From contig NZ_CP060790.1 in the NCBI RefSeq assembly GCF_014489595.1, positions 3,720,001 to 3,784,000 on the forward strand: a stretch of 64,000 bases of DNA, written 5' to 3'. Within the stretch, counting starts at the first letter, position 1. Every line of letters begins with the position of its first letter. The notes below the pieces were generated by a model. The model was not told the DNA's origin. It did no database searches and saw only the letters and a program-made list of their open reading frames with translations. This DNA comes from Paenacidovorax monticola. Lineage in GTDB: Bacteria > Pseudomonadota > Gammaproteobacteria > Burkholderiales > Burkholderiaceae_C. This document shows, piece by piece, positions 32,173-40,932 of the stretch. Made by a program: the position numbers and the translations under genes.

Positions 32173-34620
32173 TCAATGGGCCCCTGCGGGAATTTCGATC
32201 ACCTCGGGCTCCAGCCCCTGGTGGTATCGCTCGAACATGGCCGTGTATGCCGCTTCCAGGTGCCGTGTGAACTGTGCTCCGTCAAACAGCGGGCTCTCAA
32301 GCCGTTGCTGCGCCAGTTTTTGCCGGATTGCCTGCAACTGGCCAGGATTCGTCGCCAGCGCAATGGCTTTCGCCTCGTAATCGATCGGGTCTTGCGCAAT
32401 CAGCTCCGGCAGTCCGATCGTCGTCAGCAGGCTCGCGGCCACCCGGCTGGCAAAGGACTGTCCAGGGCAGGTGAGCACGGGGAGTCCTGCCCACAGCGCG
32501 TCGCTGGCGGTCGTATGGGCGTTGTAGGGGTGGGTGTCGATGAACAGGTCGGCCGCGCGATGTCGGGCCAAATGCTCCGCCAGGGGCATGCGCTCGGCAA
32601 ATACCAGGCGGGACGCATCCACTCCATGCTCCTGCGCCCTCTTGCGGAGATTCCCGGCGGCCACCGGATTGTCCTGAAAGAGCCACAGAACGCTGCCATC
32701 GACAGCCTGCAGCAGGCGCATCCAGCTGTCAAAGGTGGCGGGCAGGATCTTGTAGTTGTTGTTGAAGCAGCAGAACACGAATGCCTGTTCCGGCAGGCCC
32801 AGCTCGCTGCGCTGGAATTCCCGGGTGGAAATCGTTCGCTGGCTGTCATTCACCTGGTAGCTATGGGGAAGGTAGACAACCTTCTCGGTGTAGTGACTCT
32901 GCTGGCTCTCGGGGATGACCGTTTTGTCCGCGATGACGTAGTCCATGAACCGGGCACCGGTCGTTCCCGGGTATCCCAGATAGCTCACCTGGATGGGAGC
33001 ACAACGCTCGGCGAAGATGCCGAAACGGGCATCCTTGGTGAATCCCTTGAGGTCCACTGCGATGTCAATGCCCAGTGATCGCGACTGTTCCGCGATTTCC
33101 TTGTCGCTCTTGCCGTGCACCTCGAGGAAATGGTCGAACTTGCGCGTGATGCGATCCAGCATCTGCCCGGTCCGTATGGGGCCGAACGAGAACCCATGGA
33201 TTTCAAACCGGTCAAGGTCGTGGCTCTCGAAGAGTTCCGCCATCAGGAAGGTGGTGGCATGGTCGTGAAAGTCGGCCGAGTAGTAGCCGATCTTGATCTT
33301 GCGGTTCCTGGCGGATGTCCTTTGAAGTGCGTTGACCTGGTTCGCGATGTGGGAGTAGGCCAGAAGGTTCTGCGCCGCCTGCAGGTGCAAGGCCGGGTCG
33401 TCCATCAGGCTGAGCAGGGCGAACGGGCTGCCGGTGGACTTGCCTTGCCGGATGTCTTCGCCGATGTGCCGGATGTTCTCATCGAAATCCGTCCAATCGC
33501 AGATCTGCATCCTGAAGTGCTGCAGAGAGGGCTTGGTGCCGAAGCGGCCGGTGGCCATGCTGCGTTCCATGTCCCGGATCGCGGGCTCATACTGCTTCAG
33601 CTCGAATTCGGCATTGGCCTTGAAGAAAAGGGCCGACTCGAGATGGGGGGCGATCTGAAGGGCCTTGTCGTAGTTCGCAATGGCTTCCTCGTACCTCCAC
33701 TGGTTTGCCAGGACCAGGCCGCCGGCGACATAGGCGTCGCCCAGCCCCGGGTCGGCAGCCAGTGCTGCCTCGATTTGCTGCAAGGCGGTCTCGTACTCCC
33801 TCAGATCGGTCAGGCAGTTGGCGTAGTTGGTGCGTATCTGCGCGTCCTGGGGCTTGAGTGCGGCGGCACGCTCATGCCATGGCCTGGCATCAGCGGGGTT
33901 GCCCATCCCGTGCAGGGCCTGGCCCTTGGCGCTGAGCGCTTCCGCATAGTGCGGATGGGCGGCGATGACCGGGTCAAGGGCCTGGAGGGCATCTTCATAC
34001 TGTCTGTTTTCAATCAGTGCGACGCCCATGTTGTAGGACGCCTTCGGAAACCCGGGCGCAATGGACAGGGCCTTGCGGTAGCTCTCCAGGGCTTCGTCGC
34101 GCATCTGCGATCGCGCCAGGGCGATGCCCTTGTTCGTCCATACCTCGGCCGTGCCGTGCCCGGCGGCAATCAATCGGTCAAGCTGATCGACGGCCTCCGG
34201 ATACTTTTGGGCCTGCACCAGGATCGCTCCGCGATTGACCTGCGCCTCCAGCAGATGGGGGTTGATGGCCAGCGCCTTCTCAATGCTCTCCAGGGCCTCT
34301 GTGTACTTTTGCTGGCCCGATTGGGCGAGCGCGAGGTTGATGTAGGGGGCCGCCTCTCCGGGCTGGATATCGATGGCCAGGGAGATCAGCCGTTCCGCGT
34401 CGCCGTGCCCTCCGCCTTGCAGCGCCAGGACACCCAGCAGGTGCAGGCAGGTGAAGTTCCGGGGCTGGACCTTCAGGATCTGTTCGTATGCCGCCTTGGC
34501 CTGCGCCAGCTGGCCGGCGCGGTGCAGGGCAATGGCCCGTTGCAGCTCGGAGGCAATGTCCACCGTGCGGGCAGATGGGGTGAAAAGCCGGGAGGCCTGG
34601 GTCGGTCTGGGAGCTGCCAT
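32173..34620 (-). CDS. TPR protein with O-GlcNAc-transferase (SPINDLY-type) domain
   Basis: 815 residues. The first ~430 are about ten TPR repeats (for example TCLHLLGVLALQGGG, EAQVNRGAILVQ, EVWTNKGIALARS, KASYNMGVALIE). The remainder is a GT41-type domain: IGYYSADFHDHATTFLMAELFE, VDLKGFTKDARFG, VSYLGYPGTTGARFMDYVI, VFCCFNNNYKI, and LFIDTHPYNAHTTASDALWAGLP. In bacteria such proteins add sugar to Ser/Thr of proteins or take part in surface-sugar synthesis. Coding GC is visibly lower (one 60-base sample ~57%) than in flanking genes, hinting at transfer. Acceptor unknown. Confidence 0.88.
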   Translation of the reverse strand: MAAPRPTQASRLFTPSARTVDIASELQRAIALHRAGQLAQAKAAYEQILKVQPRNFTCLHLLGVLALQGGGHGDAERLISLAIDIQPGEAAPYINLALAQSGQQKYTEALESIEKALAINPHLLEAQVNRGAILVQAQKYPEAVDQLDRLIAAGHGTAEVWTNKGIALARSQMRDEALESYRKALSIAPGFPKASYNMGVALIENRQYEDALQALDPVIAAHPHYAEALSAKGQALHGMGNPADARPWHERAAALKPQDAQIRTNYANCLTDLREYETALQQIEAALAADPGLGDAYVAGGLVLANQWRYEEAIANYDKALQIAPHLESALFFKANAEFELKQYEPAIRDMERSMATGRFGTKPSLQHFRMQICDWTDFDENIRHIGEDIRQGKSTGSPFALLSLMDDPALHLQAAQNLLAYSHIANQVNALQRTSARNRKIKIGYYSADFHDHATTFLMAELFESHDLDRFEIHGFSFGPIRTGQMLDRITRKFDHFLEVHGKSDKEIAEQSRSLGIDIAVDLKGFTKDARFGIFAERCAPIQVSYLGYPGTTGARFMDYVIADKTVIPESQQSHYTEKVVYLPHSYQVNDSQRTISTREFQRSELGLPEQAFVFCCFNNNYKILPATFDSWMRLLQAVDGSVLWLFQDNPVAAGNLRKRAQEHGVDASRLVFAERMPLAEHLARHRAADLFIDTHPYNAHTTASDALWAGLPVLTCPGQSFASRVAASLLTTIGLPELIAQDPIDYEAKAIALATNPGQLQAIRQKLAQQRLESPLFDGAQFTRHLEAAYTAMFERYHQGLEPEVIEIPAGAH

Positions 34621-35188
34621 GTTGCAAAAGTGACGCGTGGAGGCGCAATGGTAGGGAGAAGGTCCCGCAAAGCCGATGCGCCGTTGCTGTGGACGTGTGC
34701 CGCGCATGATAGATACCGCCCGGCGCGGCCAGCCCTCTCGGCGAATGGACCGGGCGGACCTCCATTTTCCCCGATGCCGCCGAGCCGCCTTTCGCGGCCT
34801 GGCCTGGTGCTGTAGGCCCATGGTGACGGCGTACCATGCCGAGGCAGTGTGCAGGCAACACCGGTTGCGCATCCCGCCTGGCGGCGGCATCACCGTCCAG
34901 CAGGCGGTGAGCGTGGCAAGGGGCGGGCGCGTCCTGGACACCATCATCCGTTTGCGGCGCAGTGGGCCGAGGGGCTGCCGGGCGGCGCCCGCCCGCAGCG
35001 CGGAGCATGGTGTTCGGGGATTCCTTCGAATCTGCAAGGTTTTTCAGGGCGAGCCCGGGGCCGGCGTGGACACAGGCCCGGGCTGGGCCCTGGATCCTGG
35101 CCCTGTTCGTGCGCATTCGTGGGTGGTCAGGAGTGCGTGGGGCACGGATAATGCCCGTTGGCCATGTTCTGACCACTGGGTTCCCGCC
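34621..35188. other. Gene-free stretch between the OGT and exosortase genes
   Basis: 568 bases with no convincing coding sequence. One frame stays open through it, but only because of high GC: its translation is Arg/Pro/Gly-rich and has no domain features. A GATAAT (35147-35152) could be the -10 for xrtH. Nothing else was recognised. Confidence 0.5.
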
Positions 35189-35722
35189 ATGCTGCGCTAT
35201 ATGCTGATCTTTCTTTCGCTGCAACTCGTGCTGTTCGGCATCAATATGCTGGCGGGGGTGCAGTATTACCTGGTGCTACCCTGGACGGAATTCCTCGCGC
35301 ACATCTGCGCGAGCCTGGTGACCTGGTTTGACAGTTCGGCCACGGCTTCGGGCAAGGTGCTGTGGAACCATGAAACGGGTTTCGGCGTTTCGATCGAACC
35401 GGGCTGCAACGGCATCGAGGCCTTCATCGTGCTCTTCGCCGCGGTGGTCGCTTTCCCTGCAAGCTGGCGCCACAAGCTTGTCGGACTGGTCGTGGGCTTC
35501 GTGGCGGTGCAGGCACTCAACGTCGTGCGCGTGATCAGCCTGTTCTATCTGGGGCAGTGGAATACCGCCGTGTTCAACTTCGCCCACGAGTACCTGTGGC
35601 AGGCCCTGATCATGCTGGACGTGCTGGTCGTCTGGCTGCTGTGGGTGCGTGCGGGCAGCAAGTCCCAGTCCGCACCTCCGCAGGATCCGCCCTCCATGCC
35701 GCCCGCTGCGGCGGCTGCGTGA
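35189..35722 (+). CDS. xrtH: Exosortase H (IPTL-CTERM type)
   Basis: 177-residue polytopic membrane protein of the exosortase family. The catalytic triad is intact: Cys73 in EPGCNGIEAF, Arg114 in NVVRVISLFYLG and His133 in FAHEYLWQ. The small size, ATASGKVLWNHETGFGVSIEPGCNGIEAF core and the following partner gene point to XrtH, which is believed to process IPTLxxWG-CTERM proteins. No such substrate is in the window. ATG 35189 is followed by a second in-frame ATG at 35201. Confidence 0.85.
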   Translation: MLRYMLIFLSLQLVLFGINMLAGVQYYLVLPWTEFLAHICASLVTWFDSSATASGKVLWNHETGFGVSIEPGCNGIEAFIVLFAAVVAFPASWRHKLVGLVVGFVAVQALNVVRVISLFYLGQWNTAVFNFAHEYLWQALIMLDVLVVWLLWVRAGSKSQSAPPQDPPSMPPAAAAA

Positions 35723-35736
35723 GCGGGCACTCCAGC

Positions 35737-36429
35737 ATGCGCCGGTTTTTGTCCCCCCTGTGGCGTTTCGCCCTCACGGCGGTCGTGGGGGTGGTTCTCA
35801 TCACCCTGGTCTGGTCCCAGGTGTCGCGCTGGGCCGCCTATCCCGTGGGCCTGATGGCGAAGGCGATGCTCGAGGAGACCGCGCCCCGCTGGATACGCAG
35901 CGTGCAGGCCCCTCCGGGGGAACTGGTGCAGGTGGACTCGGCCATTTCTGTAGCGAATGCGCAGACGGGAGGCCGGCGGATCGAGATCTCCATGCTGGCG
36001 GAGCCAGGCCGCTATGCCTATGGCCTGCCCATTTTCCTGGCGCTCATGTTGGCGTCGCGCGGCTCGGCGGGCCGCGGCTGGCGCACGCTGGCGGGCTATG
36101 CGCTGCTGCTGCCTGTGCAGGCGTTCAGTCTGGTGATGTTCCTGCTCATGGAGCTGGTGCGGGCCGCACAGCGGGACGCGCGCCTGCTGAAGATCACGAT
36201 GGGGCAGCTTGAGGCCATCGTCTACGGCTTCCAGGTGGGGACGCTGGTGTTGCCCACCCTCGTGCCGGTGCTGATCTGGCTGTGGCTGGAGCGGCGCTTC
36301 GTGAACGAGGTGCTGGTGAGCGCATGGCGCGAGTCCCTCGCGCCTGCTGCCCCCACGGTGCAGCCCGAGCCGCCGCTGGCGGAGCCCGCCACGGAGGGCT
36401 TGCCCGTGTCGGACAAGGCTTCCGTGTGA
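35737..36429 (+). CDS. Exosortase H-associated membrane protein
   Basis: 230 residues, starting 14 bases after xrtH. One N-terminal span (~10-30), an extracytoplasmic segment (ETAPRWIRSVQAPP, EISMLAEPGRYAYGLP), then two to three further spans (PIFLALMLAS, YALLLPVQAFSLVMFLLMEL, GTLVLPTLVPVLIWLWLERRF) and a Pro-rich tail. This matches the membrane protein that accompanies XrtH in Burkholderiales. Role unknown, probably sorting or stabilising the exosortase. Confidence 0.75.
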   Translation: MRRFLSPLWRFALTAVVGVVLITLVWSQVSRWAAYPVGLMAKAMLEETAPRWIRSVQAPPGELVQVDSAISVANAQTGGRRIEISMLAEPGRYAYGLPIFLALMLASRGSAGRGWRTLAGYALLLPVQAFSLVMFLLMELVRAAQRDARLLKITMGQLEAIVYGFQVGTLVLPTLVPVLIWLWLERRFVNEVLVSAWRESLAPAAPTVQPEPPLAEPATEGLPVSDKASV

Positions 36430-36436
36430 AGAGGCA

Positions 36437-37465
36437 TCAGGCCACCAACGGCTCTTCCTGCATCGCCTCGATCTGCTCGTGGAGCATGTCCACCTGGCCG
36501 CGCCAGTAGTCGCTGCTGCCGAACCAGGGAAAGTTGATCGGAAAGATCGGGTCCTGCCAGCGCCGCGCGAGCCAGGCGCTGTAGTGAATCAGTCGCAGCG
36601 TGCGCAGCGGCTCGATGAGCACGAGTTCGCGCCGGTCGAAGGGGCGGAATTGCTCGTAGCCGTCCAGCAGCGCTCCGAGCTGCTGGGTGCGCTGGCGCCG
36701 CTCGCCCGAGAGCAGCATCCACAGGTCCTGCACGGCCGGGCCCATGCGTGCGTCGTCCAGGTCCACGAAGTGCGGGCCGCCGCGGCCGGCGTCGTCCAGC
36801 GGCGTCCACAGTACGTTGCCCGGGTGGCAGTCGCCGTGCAGGCGGATGGCCTGCGCATCCTGCAAGCCGAATCGCCCGGTAGCGCTGGACTGCTGGGCGC
36901 CTGCAGCGATCAGTTCGAGAGCGTTTTCGTAGGCATCCCGCCAGGCGGACTGCACGTCGAGCGGAATGATGTCGTGGGCCAGCAGCCAGTCGCGCGGCTC
37001 TTCGCCGAAGCCCTGGAGGTCCAGAGCGGGGCGTGCCGCGAAGGGGCGCTGCGCACCGATGGTGTGGATGCGCGCGAGGAAGCGCCCGATCCATTCGAGC
37101 ACCTCGAAATCCTGCAGCTCGGGGGGCCGCCCGCCGCGCCAGGGGCTGACGGAGAACGCGAAGCCCGCGTGCTGGTGCAGCGTGCGGCCCTCCAGCGCCA
37201 GGGGGGCGACCATGGGGATCTCGGCGGCCTCGAGTTCGGCGGCAAAGGCATGCTCCTCGAGGATCTGCGCGTCGCTCCAGCGCCCGGGGCGGTAGAACTT
37301 GGCCACCACGCGCGTTCCATCCTCGAGCGCCGCCTGGTACACGCGGTTCTCGTAGGAGCCCAGCGCCATGAGGCGCCCATCGCCGTGTAGTCCGAGGGAG
37401 GCCAGGGCGTCGAGCACCACGTCGGGGGTGAGGGCCGCATAGGCGGAGGACAAAGGGGTTTGCAT
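36437..37465 (-). CDS. srkA: Stress response kinase A (SrkA/YihE)
   Basis: 342-residue aminoglycoside-phosphotransferase-fold Ser/Thr kinase. Motifs: MALGSYENRVYQ, VVAKFYRPGRWSDAQILEEH, the catalytic loop RLHGDCHPGNVLW and metal-binding VDLDDARMGPAVQDLWMLLSG. In E. coli SrkA counters toxin MazF and is under Cpx control. It lies 47 bases downstream of the kinase-Usp gene on the same strand, giving a run of stress-kinase genes. ATG 37465 gives the normal MQTPLSSAYAALTPD start. Confidence 0.95.
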   Translation of the reverse strand: MQTPLSSAYAALTPDVVLDALASLGLHGDGRLMALGSYENRVYQAALEDGTRVVAKFYRPGRWSDAQILEEHAFAAELEAAEIPMVAPLALEGRTLHQHAGFAFSVSPWRGGRPPELQDFEVLEWIGRFLARIHTIGAQRPFAARPALDLQGFGEEPRDWLLAHDIIPLDVQSAWRDAYENALELIAAGAQQSSATGRFGLQDAQAIRLHGDCHPGNVLWTPLDDAGRGGPHFVDLDDARMGPAVQDLWMLLSGERRQRTQQLGALLDGYEQFRPFDRRELVLIEPLRTLRLIHYSAWLARRWQDPIFPINFPWFGSSDYWRGQVDMLHEQIEAMQEEPLVA

Positions 37466-37512
37466 GCCTCCATTGTCCGCCCTGCGCGCAGGTGCCGGCG
37501 TGCAGGAGGGGA

Positions 37513-38958
37513 TCAGCCGCTTTGCACTTCGGTGGCGTTGTGCAACTGGTCGAAGGGGAGCTGCTGCTTGACCAGGATCACCGTGCAGGGCGCGTCGCGC
37601 GCCACGCGGATGGGGATGGTGTCGATGAAGCGCTGCAGTTGCAGGCCGTGCGTGGCGGCGCCCAGGATCAGCAGGTCCACGCGGTTGCCCTCGGCATAGC
37701 GCACCAGGGCGTGGGCCACGTCGCTGGATTCGAGCACGTGGTAGCTCGCGCTGTGGCTGGCCAGCGGCAGTGGCTGCGCCCATTGCTTGAGCCGTGCGAG
37801 GTGCTGGCGGTGCAGCGTGGTTTCGCTGCGCCGCGTGTCCGAGGTGCTGCTGGCCGATGGCGACAGTACGGTCACGCAGGCCAGGCGTGCGCCGGGGCGG
37901 ATGCCCAGCGAGCGTGCGGTGGCCTCGCGCAGCGAGTAGAGCGTGGCGTCGCTCACGTCCTCGTGGGGCACGGCCACCATGAGGATGGGGGCCTGCGCGA
38001 TCTGGCGCGTGGGCAGCGGGCTGGGCTGGTAGTGCATGCCCGCGGCCTTGAGCCAGCGGCGCAGGTGGGCGCGCACGCCCGGGCCGCGCGTGCGCTGGCC
38101 GCGCTCGGTGACGACCACATGCTCGGGGTGGGTGAGGTCGAAGGCCAGCTGCGCGGCCGACGGGTAGCGCTGCGCGGCCTCGGGCTCCAGGCAGCGCAGG
38201 ATGATCTCCTGCAGCCAGTCGGGCAGGTCGGGGCGGCGCTGGCGCGGCGGGGCCGGGGTCATCCACAGGCGCTGGCGCAGCCCGCCGGGTGTGGTGGGCG
38301 CGCCGAAGGGCAGCTCGCCCGTGGCCAGTTCGTAGAGCATCACGCCGATGGCGAAGATGTCGCTGCGCAGGTCGCCGCGCACGCCCACCACCTGCTCGGG
38401 CGCGATCCAGGCGGGCGAGCCCACGGCCTGGCGCATCTCCTCGGCCAGCAGGTCGGGGTAGTGGGCGTGGCAGGACAGGCCGAAGTCGAGCAGCACGGCA
38501 TTGCCGTCGTCCTTGATGAGCACGTTGCCGGGCTTGAGGTCCAGGTGGCAGGCGTTCTGCTGGTGCAGGCTGTGCGCCGCGAGCGCCATGGCCGCGCCCA
38601 GGCGCGCCACGGTGCCGGCATCGGGGCGCTGGGGCTGGTCCAGCCAGTGCTGCAGCGTGTGGCCCGGCACGTATTCCATGACGAGGTAGGGCAGGCGCAC
38701 GAGGTCGCCCGCCGCCACGAAGCGCGGCACATGCGCGCCCGTGAGCGCGGGGTGGATCTGCAGCTCCACCTCGAAGCTCACGATGTTCTCGGCACCGTCT
38801 CCCGCCGTCATGCGCGGGATCTTCATGACCATGGGAAAGCCTGGGTCGCGCGCGCTGTTGGCGTATTCGACGGCGTAGATGTGGGCCATGCCCCCGGCGT
38901 GGATGCACTCGCGCACCACGAAGCCGTCCACCTCGGTGCCGGGGGCGAGCAGCTTCAT
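37513..38958 (-). CDS. Ser/Thr protein kinase fused to a universal stress protein domain
   Basis: 481 residues, no membrane span. The Hanks kinase (~10-310) has IHAGGMAHIYAVEY, Lys46 in VMKIPRM, HLDLKPGNVLI (Asp140), DFG at 158-160 and SPAWIAPEQ, so it should be active. A UspA-type domain (~345-475) follows: APILMVAVPHEDVSD, ARSLGIRPGARLACVTVL, DVAHALVRYAEGNRVDLLILGAATHG and DAPCTVILVK. Fusing a stress-sensing Usp to a kinase suggests nucleotide or stress control of phosphorylation. The start overlaps the end of the metallophosphoesterase gene by four bases, so the two are coupled. Confidence 0.9.
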   Translation of the reverse strand: MKLLAPGTEVDGFVVRECIHAGGMAHIYAVEYANSARDPGFPMVMKIPRMTAGDGAENIVSFEVELQIHPALTGAHVPRFVAAGDLVRLPYLVMEYVPGHTLQHWLDQPQRPDAGTVARLGAAMALAAHSLHQQNACHLDLKPGNVLIKDDGNAVLLDFGLSCHAHYPDLLAEEMRQAVGSPAWIAPEQVVGVRGDLRSDIFAIGVMLYELATGELPFGAPTTPGGLRQRLWMTPAPPRQRRPDLPDWLQEIILRCLEPEAAQRYPSAAQLAFDLTHPEHVVVTERGQRTRGPGVRAHLRRWLKAAGMHYQPSPLPTRQIAQAPILMVAVPHEDVSDATLYSLREATARSLGIRPGARLACVTVLSPSASSTSDTRRSETTLHRQHLARLKQWAQPLPLASHSASYHVLESSDVAHALVRYAEGNRVDLLILGAATHGLQLQRFIDTIPIRVARDAPCTVILVKQQLPFDQLHNATEVQSG

Positions 38959-39713
38959 CGGCCGGTCTCCAGCCGGTCGGCGAAGAAGGCCGGAAGCTGG
39001 GTGGCGCGGATGGCGGCGGCGGCGGCGGCGTGGTCGTAGGGCACGCGGTGGAAGGTGATGGTGGCGGCCTCTTCGTCGAACAGCGCGTACATGGCGCGCG
39101 CATCGTGGTCGCGCGGCTGTCCCACGGAGCCCACGATGCCCAGCCACTGGCGGTGGGGCGGCACGGGCACGGGCACGCCGGGCTGCGGCGCGAAGCGCAT
39201 GAGCTTGGCGGTGGGCGTGAGGAAGTACAGCGCCTGCTCGTGCACGTGGCCGCCGAACACGTAGCGGATGGCCGGGTCCATGGCGCTCGCGGCCGCCATG
39301 CTGCGCTCGGCGGCGTTGGCGTCCTCGATGTAGCGCCAGCGCTCGGGGCCGTCGGCGCTCGCGTGCACCAGCAGCGTGCGGGCGCCATGCCGCGCCGTGA
39401 GCGGCTGGGCGGCCAGGAAGGCCCGGTGCGCGGGGCCGAGCTGCGCGTGCGTCCATTGCGCGCCCTGGTCGCCGAGCGACTGGGCCAGGGCCGGCGGCGC
39501 GACGGCCAGTGCGTCGTGGTTGCCGCGCACGATGAGCGCGCCCTCCGCCGCCAGGGCCATGGCCTGCTCGACCACGGCCACGGGGTCGCCGCCATAGCCC
39601 ACCAGGTCGCCCAGCAGCGCGAATTGCAGCACGCCTTGGGCGCGCGCGTGGGCAAGGCAGGTCTCCAGGGCCTGGCGGTTGGCGTGGATGTCGGACAGCA
39701 GGGCGATCTTCAT
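38955..39713 (-). CDS. Metallophosphoesterase (YfcE/PPP-like)
   Basis: 252 residues. Calcineurin-like metal-binding motifs are complete: SDIHANRQALE (D,H), LGDLVGYGGDP (GD), VRGNHDALA (GNHD), LLVHAS and GGHVHEQALYF (GHxH). A Met at 39713 gives the usual MKIALLSDIHAN start. The stop overlaps the start of the kinase-Usp gene (ATGA), a pairing that suggests this enzyme removes phosphate from the kinase or its targets. It could instead act on nucleotides or phosphodiesters. Confidence 0.88.
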   Translation of the reverse strand: MKIALLSDIHANRQALETCLAHARAQGVLQFALLGDLVGYGGDPVAVVEQAMALAAEGALIVRGNHDALAVAPPALAQSLGDQGAQWTHAQLGPAHRAFLAAQPLTARHGARTLLVHASADGPERWRYIEDANAAERSMAAASAMDPAIRYVFGGHVHEQALYFLTPTAKLMRFAPQPGVPVPVPPHRQWLGIVGSVGQPRDHDARAMYALFDEEAATITFHRVPYDHAAAAAAIRATQLPAFFADRLETGR

Positions 39714-39791
39714 GGGGGCTCCAGGCTCCCATGATGGACCGCCAAGCTGAGCGCAATCTTGCAACGCCGCCTAGGGGAAACCAGTAAATGC

Positions 39792-39840
39792 AAAAAAGAG
39801 CCGTGGGCGCTTGTGTACCAAGCGCTCACAGCTCTATTTT
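39792..39840. repeat. Dispersed intergenic palindrome beyond ohr
   Basis: AGAGC..GTGGGCGCTTG and CAAGCGCTCAC-AGCTCT arms around TGTAC, with an A-tract on one side and T-tract on the other. Same family as the copies at 19127 and 60583. On the minus strand it is placed to terminate ohr. Confidence 0.75.
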
Positions 39841-39854
39841 CAGGAGCAAACGAA

Positions 39855-40271
39855 TCAGGCCAGGGTCAGCGTCACGTCGATGTTGCCGCGCGTGGCGTTG
39901 GAGTAGGGGCAGACCTGGTGGGCTGCTTCCACGAGGGCCTGGGCCTGGGCGCGGTCCATGCCGGGCAGGTGCACCTTCAGGCGCGCGGCAATGCCGTAGG
40001 CGTTGGGGATGGGGCCCAGGTCCACTTCCGCGTCGATGGCCAGATCCTGCGGCAGCGCGATCTTCTGCTTGCCGGCCACGGCCTTGATCGCGCCGATGAA
40101 GCAGGCCGAGTAGCCCGCTGCGAAGAGCTGCTCGGGGTTGGTGCCGGTGCCGCTGGTGCCGGGGGAGGACAGCGTCACGTCGAGGCGGCCGTCGTCGGTG
40201 CGCGAGGCGCCGTCACGGCCCCCCGTGGTGTGGGCGCGTGCGGTGTAGAGAACTTTTTCCAGGGAAGCCAT
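39855..40271 (-). CDS. ohr: Organic hydroperoxide resistance protein Ohr
   Basis: 138-residue thiol peroxidase of the OsmC/Ohr family. The catalytic pair is Cys57 ([12 protein letters not shown]) and Cys121 ([13 protein letters not shown]); [16 protein letters not shown] and [11 protein letters not shown] are typical Ohr. It reduces organic and fatty-acid hydroperoxides using lipoyl proteins. It lies 33 bases after ohrR on the same strand and is probably derepressed with it. ATG 40271 excludes a short upstream extension. Confidence 0.96.
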   Translation of the reverse strand: MASLEKVLYTARAHTTGGRDGASRTDDGRLDVTLSSPGTSGTGTNPEQLFAAGYSACFIGAIKAVAGKQKIALPQDLAIDAEVDLGPIPNAYGIAARLKVHLPGMDRAQAQALVEAAHQVCPYSNATRGNIDVTLTLA

Positions 40272-40304
40272 GGTGCGATCCTTCAAGGGTGGTGGGAGAA
40301 AGCT

Positions 40305-40781
40305 TCAGAGCGAAGCGGGGGAGGGAATGGGGGCGGTCAGCCGGCCGCGCAGTTGCTGGACCTGCCGCGTCAGCGCCTGCAGCTCGTCCAGCGTGCACTG
40401 GCTTTGCTGCAGCACGCAGGCGGGAATGCCCGCAGCCTGCTGGCGCAGGGCGCGGCCGGCATCGGTCAGCGTGGCGCGTACGCGCCGCTCGTCGGCTGTA
40501 TCGCGCTGGCGCAGCAGCCAGCCGGCAGCTTCCATGCGCTTGAGCAGGGGGGTGAGCGTGCCGGAGTCGAGAAACAGGCGCTCGCCCAGTTCCGAGACCA
40601 TGAGGGCGTCGCGCTCCCACAGCACCAGCATCACCAGGTACTGCGGATAGGTCAGGCCCAACTGGTCGAGCAGGGGCTTGTAGAGCTTGGTCATGGCCAG
40701 CGAAGCCGAGTACAGCGCGAAGCACAGCTGGTGGTCCAGTTGCTGAGCGCGTTCGTCGAGGAGAGGGGCGGCGGAGGGCAT
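40305..40781 (-). CDS. ohrR: Organic hydroperoxide sensor-repressor OhrR (MarR family)
   Basis: 158 residues. The sensing Cys20 is in [12 protein letters not shown]. Two further cysteines (122 and 129, [11 protein letters not shown]) match the 2-Cys type of OhrR, which forms an intersubunit disulfide. The winged-helix core has [27 protein letters not shown] and [15 protein letters not shown] perfect 11-base inverted repeat lies 17 bases upstream of the start. Confidence 0.94.
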   Translation of the reverse strand: MPSAAPLLDERAQQLDHQLCFALYSASLAMTKLYKPLLDQLGLTYPQYLVMLVLWERDALMVSELGERLFLDSGTLTPLLKRMEAAGWLLRQRDTADERRVRATLTDAGRALRQQAAGIPACVLQQSQCTLDELQALTRQVQQLRGRLTAPIPSPASL

Positions 40782-40798
40782 GGGTGAAATGTAGTTGG

Positions 40799-40824
40799 CA
40801 ATTAAATTGTGTGCAATTTAATTG
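40799..40824. promoter_or_regulatory. OhrR operator
   Basis: CAATTAAATTG (40799-40809) and CAATTTAATTG (40814-40824) are perfect inverted arms around TGTG, in an otherwise GC-rich region. Known OhrR boxes have this A/T palindrome. Position directly upstream of ohrR fits autorepression. Confidence 0.85.
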
Positions 40825-40932
40825 CTGAAAACCATGCCCGGAAAAGGGAAATGGATCGTGGGTGCGCGGCGTGCCGTCCGGCGCGCAGCCCCTGGGACAA
40901 GGGCTGCGCGCGCGGGGCCATGCGGGGCGGGC

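Noticed and set aside
34676..35188. Upstream extension of xrtH (open frame back to 34676)
   Set aside because: The added 171 residues have no membrane or domain pattern; exosortase H begins near ATG 35189.
36437..39655. Very long open frame on the minus strand spanning three genes
   Set aside because: Only its first part (36437-37465) is real coding (srkA). The remainder runs out of frame over the kinase-Usp and phosphoesterase genes and is Arg/Pro/Ala-rich, as expected for GC-rich shadow frames.
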